A program made the translations under genes and the position numbers. A stretch of DNA of 5,103 nt, taken from the NCBI GenBank assembly GCA_025351555.1, contig JANXVS010000549.1:1-5103 (forward strand). Direction: 5' to 3'. Every line of letters begins with the position of its first letter. Within the stretch, counting starts at the first letter, position 1. Below are positions 1 to 5,103 of the stretch, piece by piece. Under the pieces are notes generated by a model. It had not been told where the DNA came from. It worked only from the letters and a program-made list of their open reading frames with translations, and searched no databases. This DNA comes from Pseudomonadota bacterium (lineage in GTDB: Bacteria > Pseudomonadota > Gammaproteobacteria > Xanthomonadales > Rhodanobacteraceae).

Positions 1-714
1 TTGTCAGTCAGCAATCTTATCCTGCGCAATGGCGCGACCAGCACCAATGGCGAATCGGCGGCATTATCGCTGTTCGGTGCACTGGAACAGGACCTGCGCA
101 TGCAGAACGTCGTCGTGCTGAGCAGCCACAACACAACACAGCCATCACCGAATATCTTCACCAATGTCGTCACCCTGAACGCGTTCGCCGACGTGTATTT
201 CATCAATAATGTCATCGGCGATTCCAGCAGCAACTATGCGAATCTCGCGATCTTCGCCGAGTACCAGACGGAGACCGTCTATATGCACAACAACACATTG
301 TCGCTCAACGGCGCCGGTTTCGGTGCCCTGCTCGACTCCAACGGCGGCACCGCGTTCCGCCTGGTGAACAATGCCATCGTTGGCGGGATTGACTTCAACA
401 GCCGTAACTCCAGCGAGCCGATTCGAATCTGGCTGTATAGCAACCTGGGATCGTGGGGTTACAGCAGCATCGTTACCGCACCCATTGTCCAGGCCGACGT
501 CGGCAACGACCCCGGGATCGACCCGCGCTTCATTGGCGCGCTGGATTTTCATCCCGCCGCCGGTTCGCCGCTGGTCAATCGCGGCCTGAATGCGCCGTTT
601 GGCGGATCCACCATCTACGACCTCGACGGCAACCCGCGCGTGGACCTGGGCATCATCGACGTCGGCGCGTACGAATCGACGCGCGAGCGCATCTTCGCGA
701 ACGGGTTCGAGTAA
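1..714 (+). CDS. Secreted parallel beta-helix protein with choice-of-anchor-Q-like C-terminus, 5' partial
   Basis: The frame is open from base 1 and ends at TAA 712-714. The TTG at base 1 is at the window edge, so the real start and any signal peptide probably lie upstream. The visible 237 residues show beta-helix rungs: FINN (residue 67), MHNN (95) and LVNN (121) recur every 26-28 residues, each closing a hydrophobic strand. Residues 169-225 carry the usual end of choice-of-anchor-Q proteins: NDPGIDPRF, then AAGSPLVNRG, then DLDGNPR and finally IDVGAYE. The protein ends in RIFANGFE, a tail I recall from many exported proteins of Dokdonella/Rudaea-type bacteria. Such proteins are extracellular or surface-exposed; some beta-helix relatives bind or cleave polysaccharides, but no catalytic residues can be assigned here. 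The substrate is unknown. No terminator follows the stop. The fold and export are fairly secure; the activity is not. Confidence 0.82.
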   Translation: MSVSNLILRNGATSTNGESAALSLFGALEQDLRMQNVVVLSSHNTTQPSPNIFTNVVTLNAFADVYFINNVIGDSSSNYANLAIFAEYQTETVYMHNNTLSLNGAGFGALLDSNGGTAFRLVNNAIVGGIDFNSRNSSEPIRIWLYSNLGSWGYSSIVTAPIVQADVGNDPGIDPRFIGALDFHPAAGSPLVNRGLNAPFGGSTIYDLDGNPRVDLGIIDVGAYESTRERIFANGFE

Positions 715-777
715 ACGCAAAAAACATTGGCTTGTCCGTTTTCGCCATAAAAGTATCACTTCCGCCACTGCGCGATG

Positions 778-783
778 TATACT
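778..783 (+). promoter_or_regulatory. Candidate -10 box (TATACT) for the exported-protein/regulator pair
   Basis: TATACT matches the sigma-70 -10 consensus at five of six positions and is preceded directly by TG. The best -35 at 17 bases spacing is the weak ATCACT at 755-760. It lies in the only gap before the gene at 842 and would give a leader of about 50 bases containing the hairpin at 808-823. An alternative pair is TTGTCC (732-737) with TATCAC (754-759), spacing 16. Confidence 0.35.
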
Positions 784-807
784 TTCAGGCCCAGGCTGTG
801 CGCACTG

Positions 808-823
808 CGGGTCGTTCGACCCG
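808..823 (+). other. GC-rich hairpin in the 5' leader
   Basis: CGGGTC (808-813), a GTTC loop (814-817) and GACCCG (818-823) form a perfect six-pair stem. It ends five bases before the ribosome binding site at 829-836. No T-run follows on either strand, so it does not look like an intrinsic terminator. It could influence mRNA stability or ribosome access, which is inference. The palindrome could equally be a small protein-binding site. Confidence 0.45.
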
Positions 824-828
824 ACTGC

Positions 829-836
829 AAAGGAAA
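829..836 (+). promoter_or_regulatory. Ribosome binding site AAAGGAAA
   Basis: AAAGGAAA contains GGA at 832-834, seven bases before the ATG at 842. It selects that ATG over the in-frame upstream start at 590, which lies inside the preceding gene. Confidence 0.7.
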
Positions 837-841
837 CGGTC

Positions 842-1270
842 ATGTTCAAGCACATACTTACCGCGATAGTCGCCAGCGCCATGCTCGGAACCGCCGCCTC
901 GGCGGCGGGCCATCCGAATTACGATCCCATCTATATTACCGATGGACAGTACGGAGCCGCTTTGAAGCAGAGTGAGCATCTGTGGCGCCTGCTGCCAATG
1001 CGCGGCGAGGAAGTCGACGTCACGGACAAAGCCAGGAGTTGCGGCAGCGGCGTGCGGATCGCGCACGGCTTGTGGTACGTCACCCGGGACGACAACGGCC
1101 GACCGCTGCTGGTGGCGCCTTCGGTCACTTCATTGCCAGCGGGCTTTCCGGAACAGGTCGCGCTACGCGCCTGCGGTGAGCCGACCGACACCGACGCTGC
1201 GCTCTTCGTTCCCGCCGTCGCCCTGGAATGGATCAGCGAGCACGCCGGAACGGTGCTCATCGATGACTAG
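842..1270 (+). CDS. Small exported protein of unknown function
   Basis: This encodes 142 residues from ATG 842, chosen for its good ribosome binding site and because a signal peptide begins exactly there. The N-terminus is a lysine followed by a hydrophobic stretch (ILTAIVASAMLGTAASA) with a likely cleavage after ASA at residue 21, giving a mature periplasmic or secreted protein of about 121 residues. There is no lipobox cysteine and no further membrane segment. The mature part has two cysteines (67 and 111), which could form a disulfide. I do not recognise a family. The stop overlaps the start of the downstream AraC-type regulator by 8 bases, so the two are probably co-transcribed and translationally coupled. 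This pairing may mean a shared stimulus, but no function is visible. The gene call is strong; its role is unknown. Confidence 0.8.
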   Translation: MFKHILTAIVASAMLGTAASAAGHPNYDPIYITDGQYGAALKQSEHLWRLLPMRGEEVDVTDKARSCGSGVRIAHGLWYVTRDDNGRPLLVAPSVTSLPAGFPEQVALRACGEPTDTDAALFVPAVALEWISEHAGTVLIDD

Positions 1271-2270
1271 GAAGACTTTTCGTTTAGGACTGCTCGCGCT
1301 CGACGGCTGCATGCTGTCGAGCCTGGCCGGACCCGCCGATGCGTTGCGCGTCGCCCAGGTACTTGCGGAAATCCGCGATCCGGTCGGCGCGCCACGCTTC
1401 GAGAGCGTCGTGTTCAGCGCGCGCAACGCGAAGCGCGTGCGCACTGAATCAGGCATCGAGATCAGCGGGATCAAGCCGCTGCCGAAAAATCCGCGCTTCG
1501 ATCTGGTGCTGGTACCCGGCATCGATCACCGCTCGCGCAGCGACATCATGGATCGGCGTGATGAACTGGCGCCGGAACTTATCCTGCTGCGCGCGTTGCA
1601 TCTGCGCGGCACGCGCATCGCAGCGACGTGCAGCGGCACCTTTATTCTGGCGATGACGGGCTTGCTTGATGGCCACCGCGCGACGACGAGCTGGTGGCTG
1701 GCCAATGCGATGCGCAAGCAGTTTCCCGCCATCCAGCTCGAAGAACAGGCGCTGCTGATCGAAGATGGCAATCTGATCACCACCGGTGCGTCGACCGCCG
1801 TGTTCTCGCTGGTGATCCGCTTCATTGCGGAAACCGCTGGCGCAGAACTCGCCCAGCAGGTAAGCCGCATGATGCTGCTGGATAGCGAGCGTCAAAGCCA
1901 GGCGCCTTACGTCAGCCAGGCGCTGCTGGAAAAGCCGCGCCACTCGCTCGCGGAAAAAATCACCCACTTTCTCGACAAGCAACTGCACAACCAGATCAGC
2001 GTGTCAAAGCTGGCGAGTCACTGCGGTACCAGCGAGCGCAGCCTGTTGCGGCACTTCCGCACCCACTACGGCACCAATCCGCTCGGCCATATCCAGCACC
2101 TGCGCGTCGAGCGCGCCAAGGCCCTGCTTGAAGCCACGCATTTAAGTTTCGATGAAGTCGTCGAGCGCTGTGGTTACAGCGACGCGCCGAGTTTCCGCAA
2201 GTTGTTCAAGCGCGAGACATCACTTACTCCCGCCGACTATCGCGAGCGTTTTCGCTTGCGGGCGAGATAA
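1263..2270 (+). CDS. GlxA-family transcriptional regulator (DJ-1/PfpI-like domain plus AraC HTH)
   Basis: This is a 335-residue protein, a usual size for the family. ATG 1263 overlaps the upstream stop by 8 bases; GGAA at 1247-1250 is a distant, weak ribosome site, so coupling is likely. Residues 5-190 form a DJ-1/PfpI-like (class I amidotransferase-like) domain: LDGCMLSSLAGPADALR near the start and the nucleophile-elbow segment AATCSGTFILAMTGLLDG with Cys123. The nearby ATTHW motif often seen in this family reads ATTSWW (141-145), with Ser143 at the usual histidine place, so the domain probably senses a ligand rather than acting as an enzyme. Residues 231-330 are an AraC/XylS DNA-binding domain with two helix-turn-helix units (about 245-265 and 295-316, the latter CGYSDAPSFRKLFKR). 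A cytoplasmic DNA-binding regulator is expected; its target and effector are unknown. Its own leader gene is the obvious candidate partner. Confidence 0.92.
   Translation: MTRKTFRLGLLALDGCMLSSLAGPADALRVAQVLAEIRDPVGAPRFESVVFSARNAKRVRTESGIEISGIKPLPKNPRFDLVLVPGIDHRSRSDIMDRRDELAPELILLRALHLRGTRIAATCSGTFILAMTGLLDGHRATTSWWLANAMRKQFPAIQLEEQALLIEDGNLITTGASTAVFSLVIRFIAETAGAELAQQVSRMMLLDSERQSQAPYVSQALLEKPRHSLAEKITHFLDKQLHNQISVSKLASHCGTSERSLLRHFRTHYGTNPLGHIQHLRVERAKALLEATHLSFDEVVERCGYSDAPSFRKLFKRETSLTPADYRERFRLRAR
2241..2260. terminator. Hairpin at the convergent gene ends (weak terminator candidate)
   Basis: CGCGAGCG (2241-2248), loop TTTT and CGCTTGCG (2253-2260) form an eight-pair stem with one G-T wobble. 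It lies in the last codons of the regulator gene and 13 bases past the folE2 stop on the other strand. Neither strand has a T-run after it, so termination is only a possibility. Confidence 0.3.
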
Positions 2271-2273
2271 TAT

Positions 2274-3251
2274 CTAACGCGAATTCCGCAGCGGCCCGAC
2301 ATCGTCCGCGCCTGCGATATAGCCGTCGCTGACGCCTTTGGTCGCGACCGCAACCGCATCGTGTGGATGCAGGCTTTCGTGGTGCGAGGCGCGGATCCAG
2401 AAATCGGTGATGTGTTCGTCGCGACCGAGTGCGCTTTGTATACGCCGCGTGGCATCTTCGCAGAACATCAGGTTTTCGCCATTGAGCAGGGCGAATGCTT
2501 GCTCGTCCTCGCGCTTGACCGCGGTCTGCACCGGCGTCTTCAACGCGTTTTCGATCACATCGATCAGCTCGACGATGGGGAAGCCGAAACTCGGCGTCAG
2601 TTTCACCCGCACTTCAGCGCGGCTGCGCTGGCTATGCGGCGTGGCGCAGATGCCCTCTTCGCTGCCAAGCCAGGCCACGACCGCTTCGTAGTCGAGTGGC
2701 TTGCCGCGAGTGAAATCCTGACTGAAGCGTTCCTGGATCAACTGACGTGCCAGTGCCGCCGAACACGGACAGGTACTCGAATACACGACCTCGCAACGCA
2801 GCTCCAGTGCAAATTGGCCTTTTTCCATTATTCCAGTAATACACACCGGATACGACTTCCAGCCGCTGTGATCGCTCTTCAGCGCCGGACGCCGCAACAG
2901 ATGATCGAACGCGATCCGCACCATCGCCCGGTCGGACAACTCGGCATGCGACTCCAGAAAATCGCGCAGCAGGCGACGGATCGAGCACGGCGTCAACGGT
3001 TCGGCGGACAGCGCCTTGTCCACGTGCACATACAGACGCGACATGTGAATTCCACGCACGTCGGGCTGGATGAGATTGACGTAAGCGGCAACTCGCGCGG
3101 CCGACTGCACGCTCGCGCCATCATCGCTTGCAAGGCGGATCGGCACGTCGATCTCGTCCATGCCAACCCAATCCAAGGTTCCGGCAACGGCGGGGCCGGC
3201 TTCTTTCGCGATATCAGGCATCGCGCGTACGGAATTCTCATTCTGCTGCAT
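2274..3251 (-). CDS. folE2: GTP cyclohydrolase IB (FolE2)
   Basis: This protein of 325 residues converts GTP to 7,8-dihydroneopterin triphosphate in the cytoplasm, the first step of tetrahydrofolate synthesis (and, where present, of queuosine-type precursors). Family landmarks in order are SRLYVHVDKAL (71), the metal-binding STCPCSAALARQ (159), PHSQRS (205), GFPIVELIDVIE (223), MFCEDATRR (262) and ASHHESLHPHDA (288). By family knowledge the metal ligands should be Cys161, His206 and Glu228. About 33 residues sit between Cys and His beyond the usual spacing. ATG 3251 is chosen because GAGGAAG lies at the right distance upstream; the alternative MPDIA start at 3221 has no such site. The gene is 125 bases downstream of the synthase-fold gene and ends 3 bases from the facing regulator. 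In some bacteria this enzyme serves under zinc limitation, but I see no convincing Zur operator. Confidence 0.95.
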   Translation of the reverse strand: MQQNENSVRAMPDIAKEAGPAVAGTLDWVGMDEIDVPIRLASDDGASVQSAARVAAYVNLIQPDVRGIHMSRLYVHVDKALSAEPLTPCSIRRLLRDFLESHAELSDRAMVRIAFDHLLRRPALKSDHSGWKSYPVCITGIMEKGQFALELRCEVVYSSTCPCSAALARQLIQERFSQDFTRGKPLDYEAVVAWLGSEEGICATPHSQRSRAEVRVKLTPSFGFPIVELIDVIENALKTPVQTAVKREDEQAFALLNGENLMFCEDATRRIQSALGRDEHITDFWIRASHHESLHPHDAVAVATKGVSDGYIAGADDVGPLRNSR

Positions 3252-3255
3252 GGAT

Positions 3256-3262
3256 CTTCCTC
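3256..3262 (-). promoter_or_regulatory. Ribosome binding site GAGGAAG for folE2
   Basis: Read on the minus strand, GAGGAAG lies four bases before the ATG at 3251. It decides this start over the internal ATG at 3221, whose upstream bases show no purine-rich site. Confidence 0.75.
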
Positions 3263-3309
3263 ACAAGAAATAGCGCCGGAGGCAAGTCAGACCGGCAGCG
3301 TCAAGAATC

Positions 3310-3334
3310 GCTTGCAGACCAACTGCGGGCAAGC
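3310..3334. repeat. Inverted repeat in the folE2 upstream gap
   Basis: GCTTGC (3310-3315) and GCAAGC (3329-3334) are a perfect six-base inverted repeat around a 13-base centre. An overlapping alternative is GCAG/CTGC (3314-3317 and 3323-3326). It lies 59-83 bases upstream of the folE2 start in the 125-base gap 3252-3376. It could be a leader stem, a protein site or chance. I found no convincing -10/-35 pair in this gap. Confidence 0.3.
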
Positions 3335-3376
3335 AAGGTCCTTAACAAGTGTAACGGCAACATGCCTTGTGCGCGA

Positions 3377-4210
3377 TCAACGCCTCCGCTCCAGCGCGCG
3401 CGCTTCGCGCCATGCAGCCAGCAGGCTGCGCCAACGTCCCGCGGGCGTATGTGCCACCAGGTACGCCAGCGGGTCCGCGGCGCGTTGCGCCTTGCTCGCA
3501 AAAAACAAATCCAGACAAGTGCGGACACGACGGGTCAAACTGGCCGGCGACGTGACTGCAAGCGCCTTGTGGATTTCGCCAGTCAGTGCGCCAAGGTAGT
3601 CGCGCAGCAGAGCGGCGCAAGGCTGCGTCGCTGTGGTCAGATCCCGCCGCGTGACGCCGTGGCGCGCGAGCAGATCCAGCGGCAACCGCGCATCGAATCG
3701 CGATGGATTCGCCAGTTCGCGCAGCAGATGGGTAATTGCCCACAATGTCGCATGCGCGCTGCAATCACCGGTCTTGCCTTCAAGCAGCGCCCGCTCTGCA
3801 CGCGCCACGGCGCAGTAGAACGGTGTGAACCCGGTCAGCGACTCCGCGAGCGTTGTGCACGACACGGGTTCCGTCATCATGGCGGCGCCCGCTGCCATCG
3901 CCGGCCAGATAGCGGGATCAACGGCACGTGCTTGCGCGTCGGAAAAAAGCGTTTTCGTGATCGGATGGCGCGCATTTCCTGTGGAGGCTTCGACAAGCTC
4001 GTGTTGCCACCACGCCAGCTTCGCCGCCGCTATCTGCGGCTCGCGTACATCGAAAGCGGCCTGCTCAAGTTCATGCACGAGGGTGTTGAAGGCTCTCTCA
4101 CGCCGGCGCTGTTCGACCGGCAAAAACACAGCGACCAGCGCGTTCTCAGGATGGGCGTCGAGCCATTTTTGCTCGAAACTCGCGAACGCAGCGCTGGTCG
4201 CGTCGTGCAC
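3377..4210 (-). CDS. Squalene/phytoene synthase-fold protein, catalytically degenerate
   Basis: This encodes 277 residues from GTG 4210. That start is chosen because GAGG (4216-4219) precedes it by five bases and it falls seven bases after the gph stop; the longer frame from 4306 would overlap gph by 89 bases. The protein resembles the squalene/phytoene synthase family proteins of Xanthomonas: a conserved KLAWWQHEL (residues 64-72), then RHPITKTLF (81), LTGFTPFYCAVARAERALL (125) and an all-helical pattern, with no signal peptide or clear membrane segment. The two Asp-rich DxxxD motifs that bind prenyl diphosphate through magnesium in true synthases are absent: the first region reads RAFNTLVHELEQA and the second THLLRELANPSRFD. 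Prenyl condensation is therefore unlikely. Mitochondrial NDUFAF6, a complex I assembly factor, is a comparable non-catalytic member of this fold. The coupling to ubiG-gph suggests a respiratory or quinone-related role, but that is inference. Confidence 0.82.
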   Translation of the reverse strand: MHDATSAAFASFEQKWLDAHPENALVAVFLPVEQRRRERAFNTLVHELEQAAFDVREPQIAAAKLAWWQHELVEASTGNARHPITKTLFSDAQARAVDPAIWPAMAAGAAMMTEPVSCTTLAESLTGFTPFYCAVARAERALLEGKTGDCSAHATLWAITHLLRELANPSRFDARLPLDLLARHGVTRRDLTTATQPCAALLRDYLGALTGEIHKALAVTSPASLTRRVRTCLDLFFASKAQRAADPLAYLVAHTPAGRWRSLLAAWREARALERRR

Positions 4211-4215
4211 GCGCG

Positions 4216-4219
4216 CCTC
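4216..4219 (-). promoter_or_regulatory. Ribosome binding site GAGG overlapping the gph stop
   Basis: On the minus strand the sequence reads CTGAGGCGCGC then GTG. GAGG shares two bases with the gph TGA stop codon (4220-4218) and sits five bases before the GTG at 4210, an arrangement suited to translational coupling. Confidence 0.6.
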
Positions 4220-4886
4220 AGCCGAGCCCGAGTGCAGCAAGCAAATCCCGCGGTGTGGCAACGACGATATCGGCCTGCCAATCGTGCGGATCTTCGTCGC
4301 CCACATAACCCCAGCCGGCGGCGATCGTCAGCGTGCCGGCGCGGCGGCCGGCTTCGATATCGCGCGCGTCGTCGCCCACGTAGACACTATGCGTCACAGC
4401 GACACCCGCCAGCGCGCAAGCATGGATAATAGGCTCCGGGTCGGGCTTGCGTTTTTCCAGACAATCACCGCAGACCAGCGCGGCGCAACGCGTATCCAGT
4501 TGCAGTTCGACGAGCAAGGTGCGCGCCAGCCAGCCGGGTTTGTTGGTGACAACACCCCAGCGCACATCGCGTTTTTCCAGCGTCGCGAGTACGTCATCGA
4601 TTCCCGGATAAGTCCGCGTATGCGCGGCGATGGCGGCAAAGTATAAATCGAGAAAGCGCGGCAACAAGTTTTCGATACGCGCCTCGTCCGCGCCGGGAAA
4701 ACCGCGTCGCAGCATGGCACGGCCACCTTTGGACACAACAACGCCGATGCCAGCCGCGTCTGTCGAGGACTCGCCCGTTTCGGCCTGCAGGCGTTGCATC
4801 GCCACGATAAGGTCGGGCGCCGAGTCGACCAAGGTGCCGTCGAGATCGAACAGCACCGCCTGGATTTCGCTACCTCGCAGCTTCAT
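4218..4886 (-). CDS. gph: Phosphoglycolate phosphatase-type HAD hydrolase
   Basis: This protein of 222 residues, typical for Gph, belongs to HAD subfamily IA and is expected in the cytoplasm. Motif I is FDLDGTLVDS (residues 13-22) with Asp14 as nucleophile and Asp16 as acid/base; motif II is VVTNKPG (112); motif III is the lysine in EKRKPDP (144-150); motif IV is VGDDARDIEAG (170-180) with Asp172/Asp173 binding magnesium. The cap region (about 20-95) contains SKGGRAMLRRGF. Gph removes 2-phosphoglycolate, in non-photosynthetic bacteria mostly arising from DNA repair. Its position directly after ubiG is common in gammaproteobacteria and supports this choice over other HAD phosphatases such as MupP, a close relative in some Pseudomonas that acts on MurNAc 6-phosphate. 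ATG 4886 lies 10 bases after the ubiG stop and has no strong ribosome site, so coupled translation is likely. Confidence 0.9.
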   Translation of the reverse strand: MKLRGSEIQAVLFDLDGTLVDSAPDLIVAMQRLQAETGESSTDAAGIGVVVSKGGRAMLRRGFPGADEARIENLLPRFLDLYFAAIAAHTRTYPGIDDVLATLEKRDVRWGVVTNKPGWLARTLLVELQLDTRCAALVCGDCLEKRKPDPEPIIHACALAGVAVTHSVYVGDDARDIEAGRRAGTLTIAAGWGYVGDEDPHDWQADIVVATPRDLLAALGLG

Positions 4887-4896
4887 CCGGGCGCGA

Positions 4897-5103
4897 TCAT
4901 TCGGGCTTGCGCGCGCTGGCGAGATAGTTTACTTGTGTACTTTGCGCAATCCATGCGCGGCGCGTCAGCGGGTTGTAGGCCAGGCCACTGAGGTCTTCCA
5001 ATTCCAGGCCGGCAGCGCGCACTGCCGCTGCCAATTCGGACGGGCGGATAAATTGCGCATAGTGATGCGTGCCGCGTGGCAGCAGATTCAACGCGTATTC
5101 GGC
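4897..5103 (-). CDS. ubiG: Ubiquinone biosynthesis O-methyltransferase UbiG, C-terminal part
   Basis: The frame runs off the right edge of the window; only the last 68 residues are visible, beginning AEYALNLLPRGTHHYAQFI. The segments FIRPSEL, AGLELEDLSGLAYNPLTRR and VNYLASARKP match the conserved C-terminus of UbiG, where the sequence LPKGTHxYxxFIxPSEL is typical. UbiG uses S-adenosylmethionine for both O-methylation steps of ubiquinone synthesis and associates with the membrane-side Ubi complex. The SAM-binding motifs lie outside the window. It is the first visible gene of a run with gph and the synthase-fold gene. The TGA stop is at 4899-4897. Confidence 0.92.
   Translation of the reverse strand, partial: AEYALNLLPRGTHHYAQFIRPSELAAAVRAAGLELEDLSGLAYNPLTRRAWIAQSTQVNYLASARKPE

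Noticed and set aside
715..777. Terminator after the beta-helix gene
   Set aside because: Only a three-base GGC/GCC pairing near 729-746 was found, with no T-run; not enough to call.
810..828. tRNA T-arm-like segment (GGTCG, loop TTCGACC, CGACT)
   Set aside because: The loop fits a T-loop, but there is no matching 5' acceptor strand, anticodon arm or CCA nearby; the longer palindrome at 808-823 explains it.
145..882. Minus-strand frame of 245 codons across the beta-helix gene
   Set aside because: It is antisense to a well-supported gene, shows no domain, and is explained by the GC-rich codon usage of the plus-strand frame.
3335..3376. Terminator or Zur-type operator after the synthase-fold gene
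   Set aside because: ACAAG/CTTGT and AAGG/CCTT pairings are short with unsuitable loops, and the TTACACTTGTTAA-like stretch does not match a Zur palindrome well.
2361..3599. Plus-strand frame of 412 codons opposite folE2
   Set aside because: It is antisense to unmistakable FolE2 motifs; the translation is low-complexity, rich in Arg, Ala and Gln, with no recognisable domain.
4211..4306. Longer N-terminus for the synthase-fold protein from ATG 4306
   Set aside because: It would overlap the end of gph by 89 bases; the added residues look like out-of-frame gph, and GTG 4210 has a well-placed GAGG.
3128..4429. Plus-strand frame of 433 codons opposite the synthase-fold gene and gph
   Set aside because: It is arginine-rich shadow coding antisense to genes with clear motifs and operon spacing; it also spans three unrelated genes.
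3825..4646. Plus-strand frame of 273 codons opposite gph and the synthase-fold gene
   Set aside because: It is antisense to conserved HAD motifs and has a Ser/Ala/Cys-rich composition typical of a shadow frame.

Overview
The window looks like chromosomal DNA of a GC-rich gammaproteobacterium, most likely in the Xanthomonadales/Lysobacterales and perhaps Rhodanobacteraceae-like. The basis is the high GC content, the ubiG-gph arrangement, a FolE2-type GTP cyclohydrolase, the Xanthomonas-like squalene-synthase-fold protein, and a secreted beta-helix protein ending in an IFxxGFE tail. The taxonomic call is an inference; there is no rRNA or other marker in the window. The region is densely packed, with seven protein genes (two cut by the window edges) and no recognisable RNA gene, insertion sequence, CRISPR array or phage gene.

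Left half, plus strand. The 3' part of a secreted parallel beta-helix protein with a choice-of-anchor-Q-like C-terminus (1-714) is followed by a 127-base gap. This gap holds a plausible promoter, a GC-rich hairpin and a clear ribosome binding site. Next comes a two-gene unit: a small exported protein of unknown function (842-1270) overlapping by 8 bases a GlxA-type regulator (1263-2270) with a DJ-1/PfpI-like domain fused to an AraC DNA-binding domain.

Right half, minus strand. Reading right to left: the C-terminal end of ubiG (ubiquinone O-methyltransferase), gph (phosphoglycolate phosphatase-type HAD hydrolase) 10 bases later, then a squalene/phytoene-synthase-fold protein lacking the catalytic aspartate motifs 7 bases later, starting at a GTG. 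After a 125-base gap comes folE2 (GTP cyclohydrolase IB, first step of tetrahydrofolate synthesis). The folE2 stop and the regulator stop face each other only 3 bases apart.

Functionally, ubiG, gph and the synthase-fold gene look like one translationally coupled operon with a quinone/housekeeping flavour. folE2 is probably a separate or partly read-through unit. The secreted-protein/regulator pair is the least understood part of the window. I see no clear new defence or mobile system. The most useful leads are the catalytically degenerate synthase-fold protein in the ubiG operon, the exported-protein/regulator overlap, the long insertion in the FolE2 metal site, and the C-terminal tail of the beta-helix protein.
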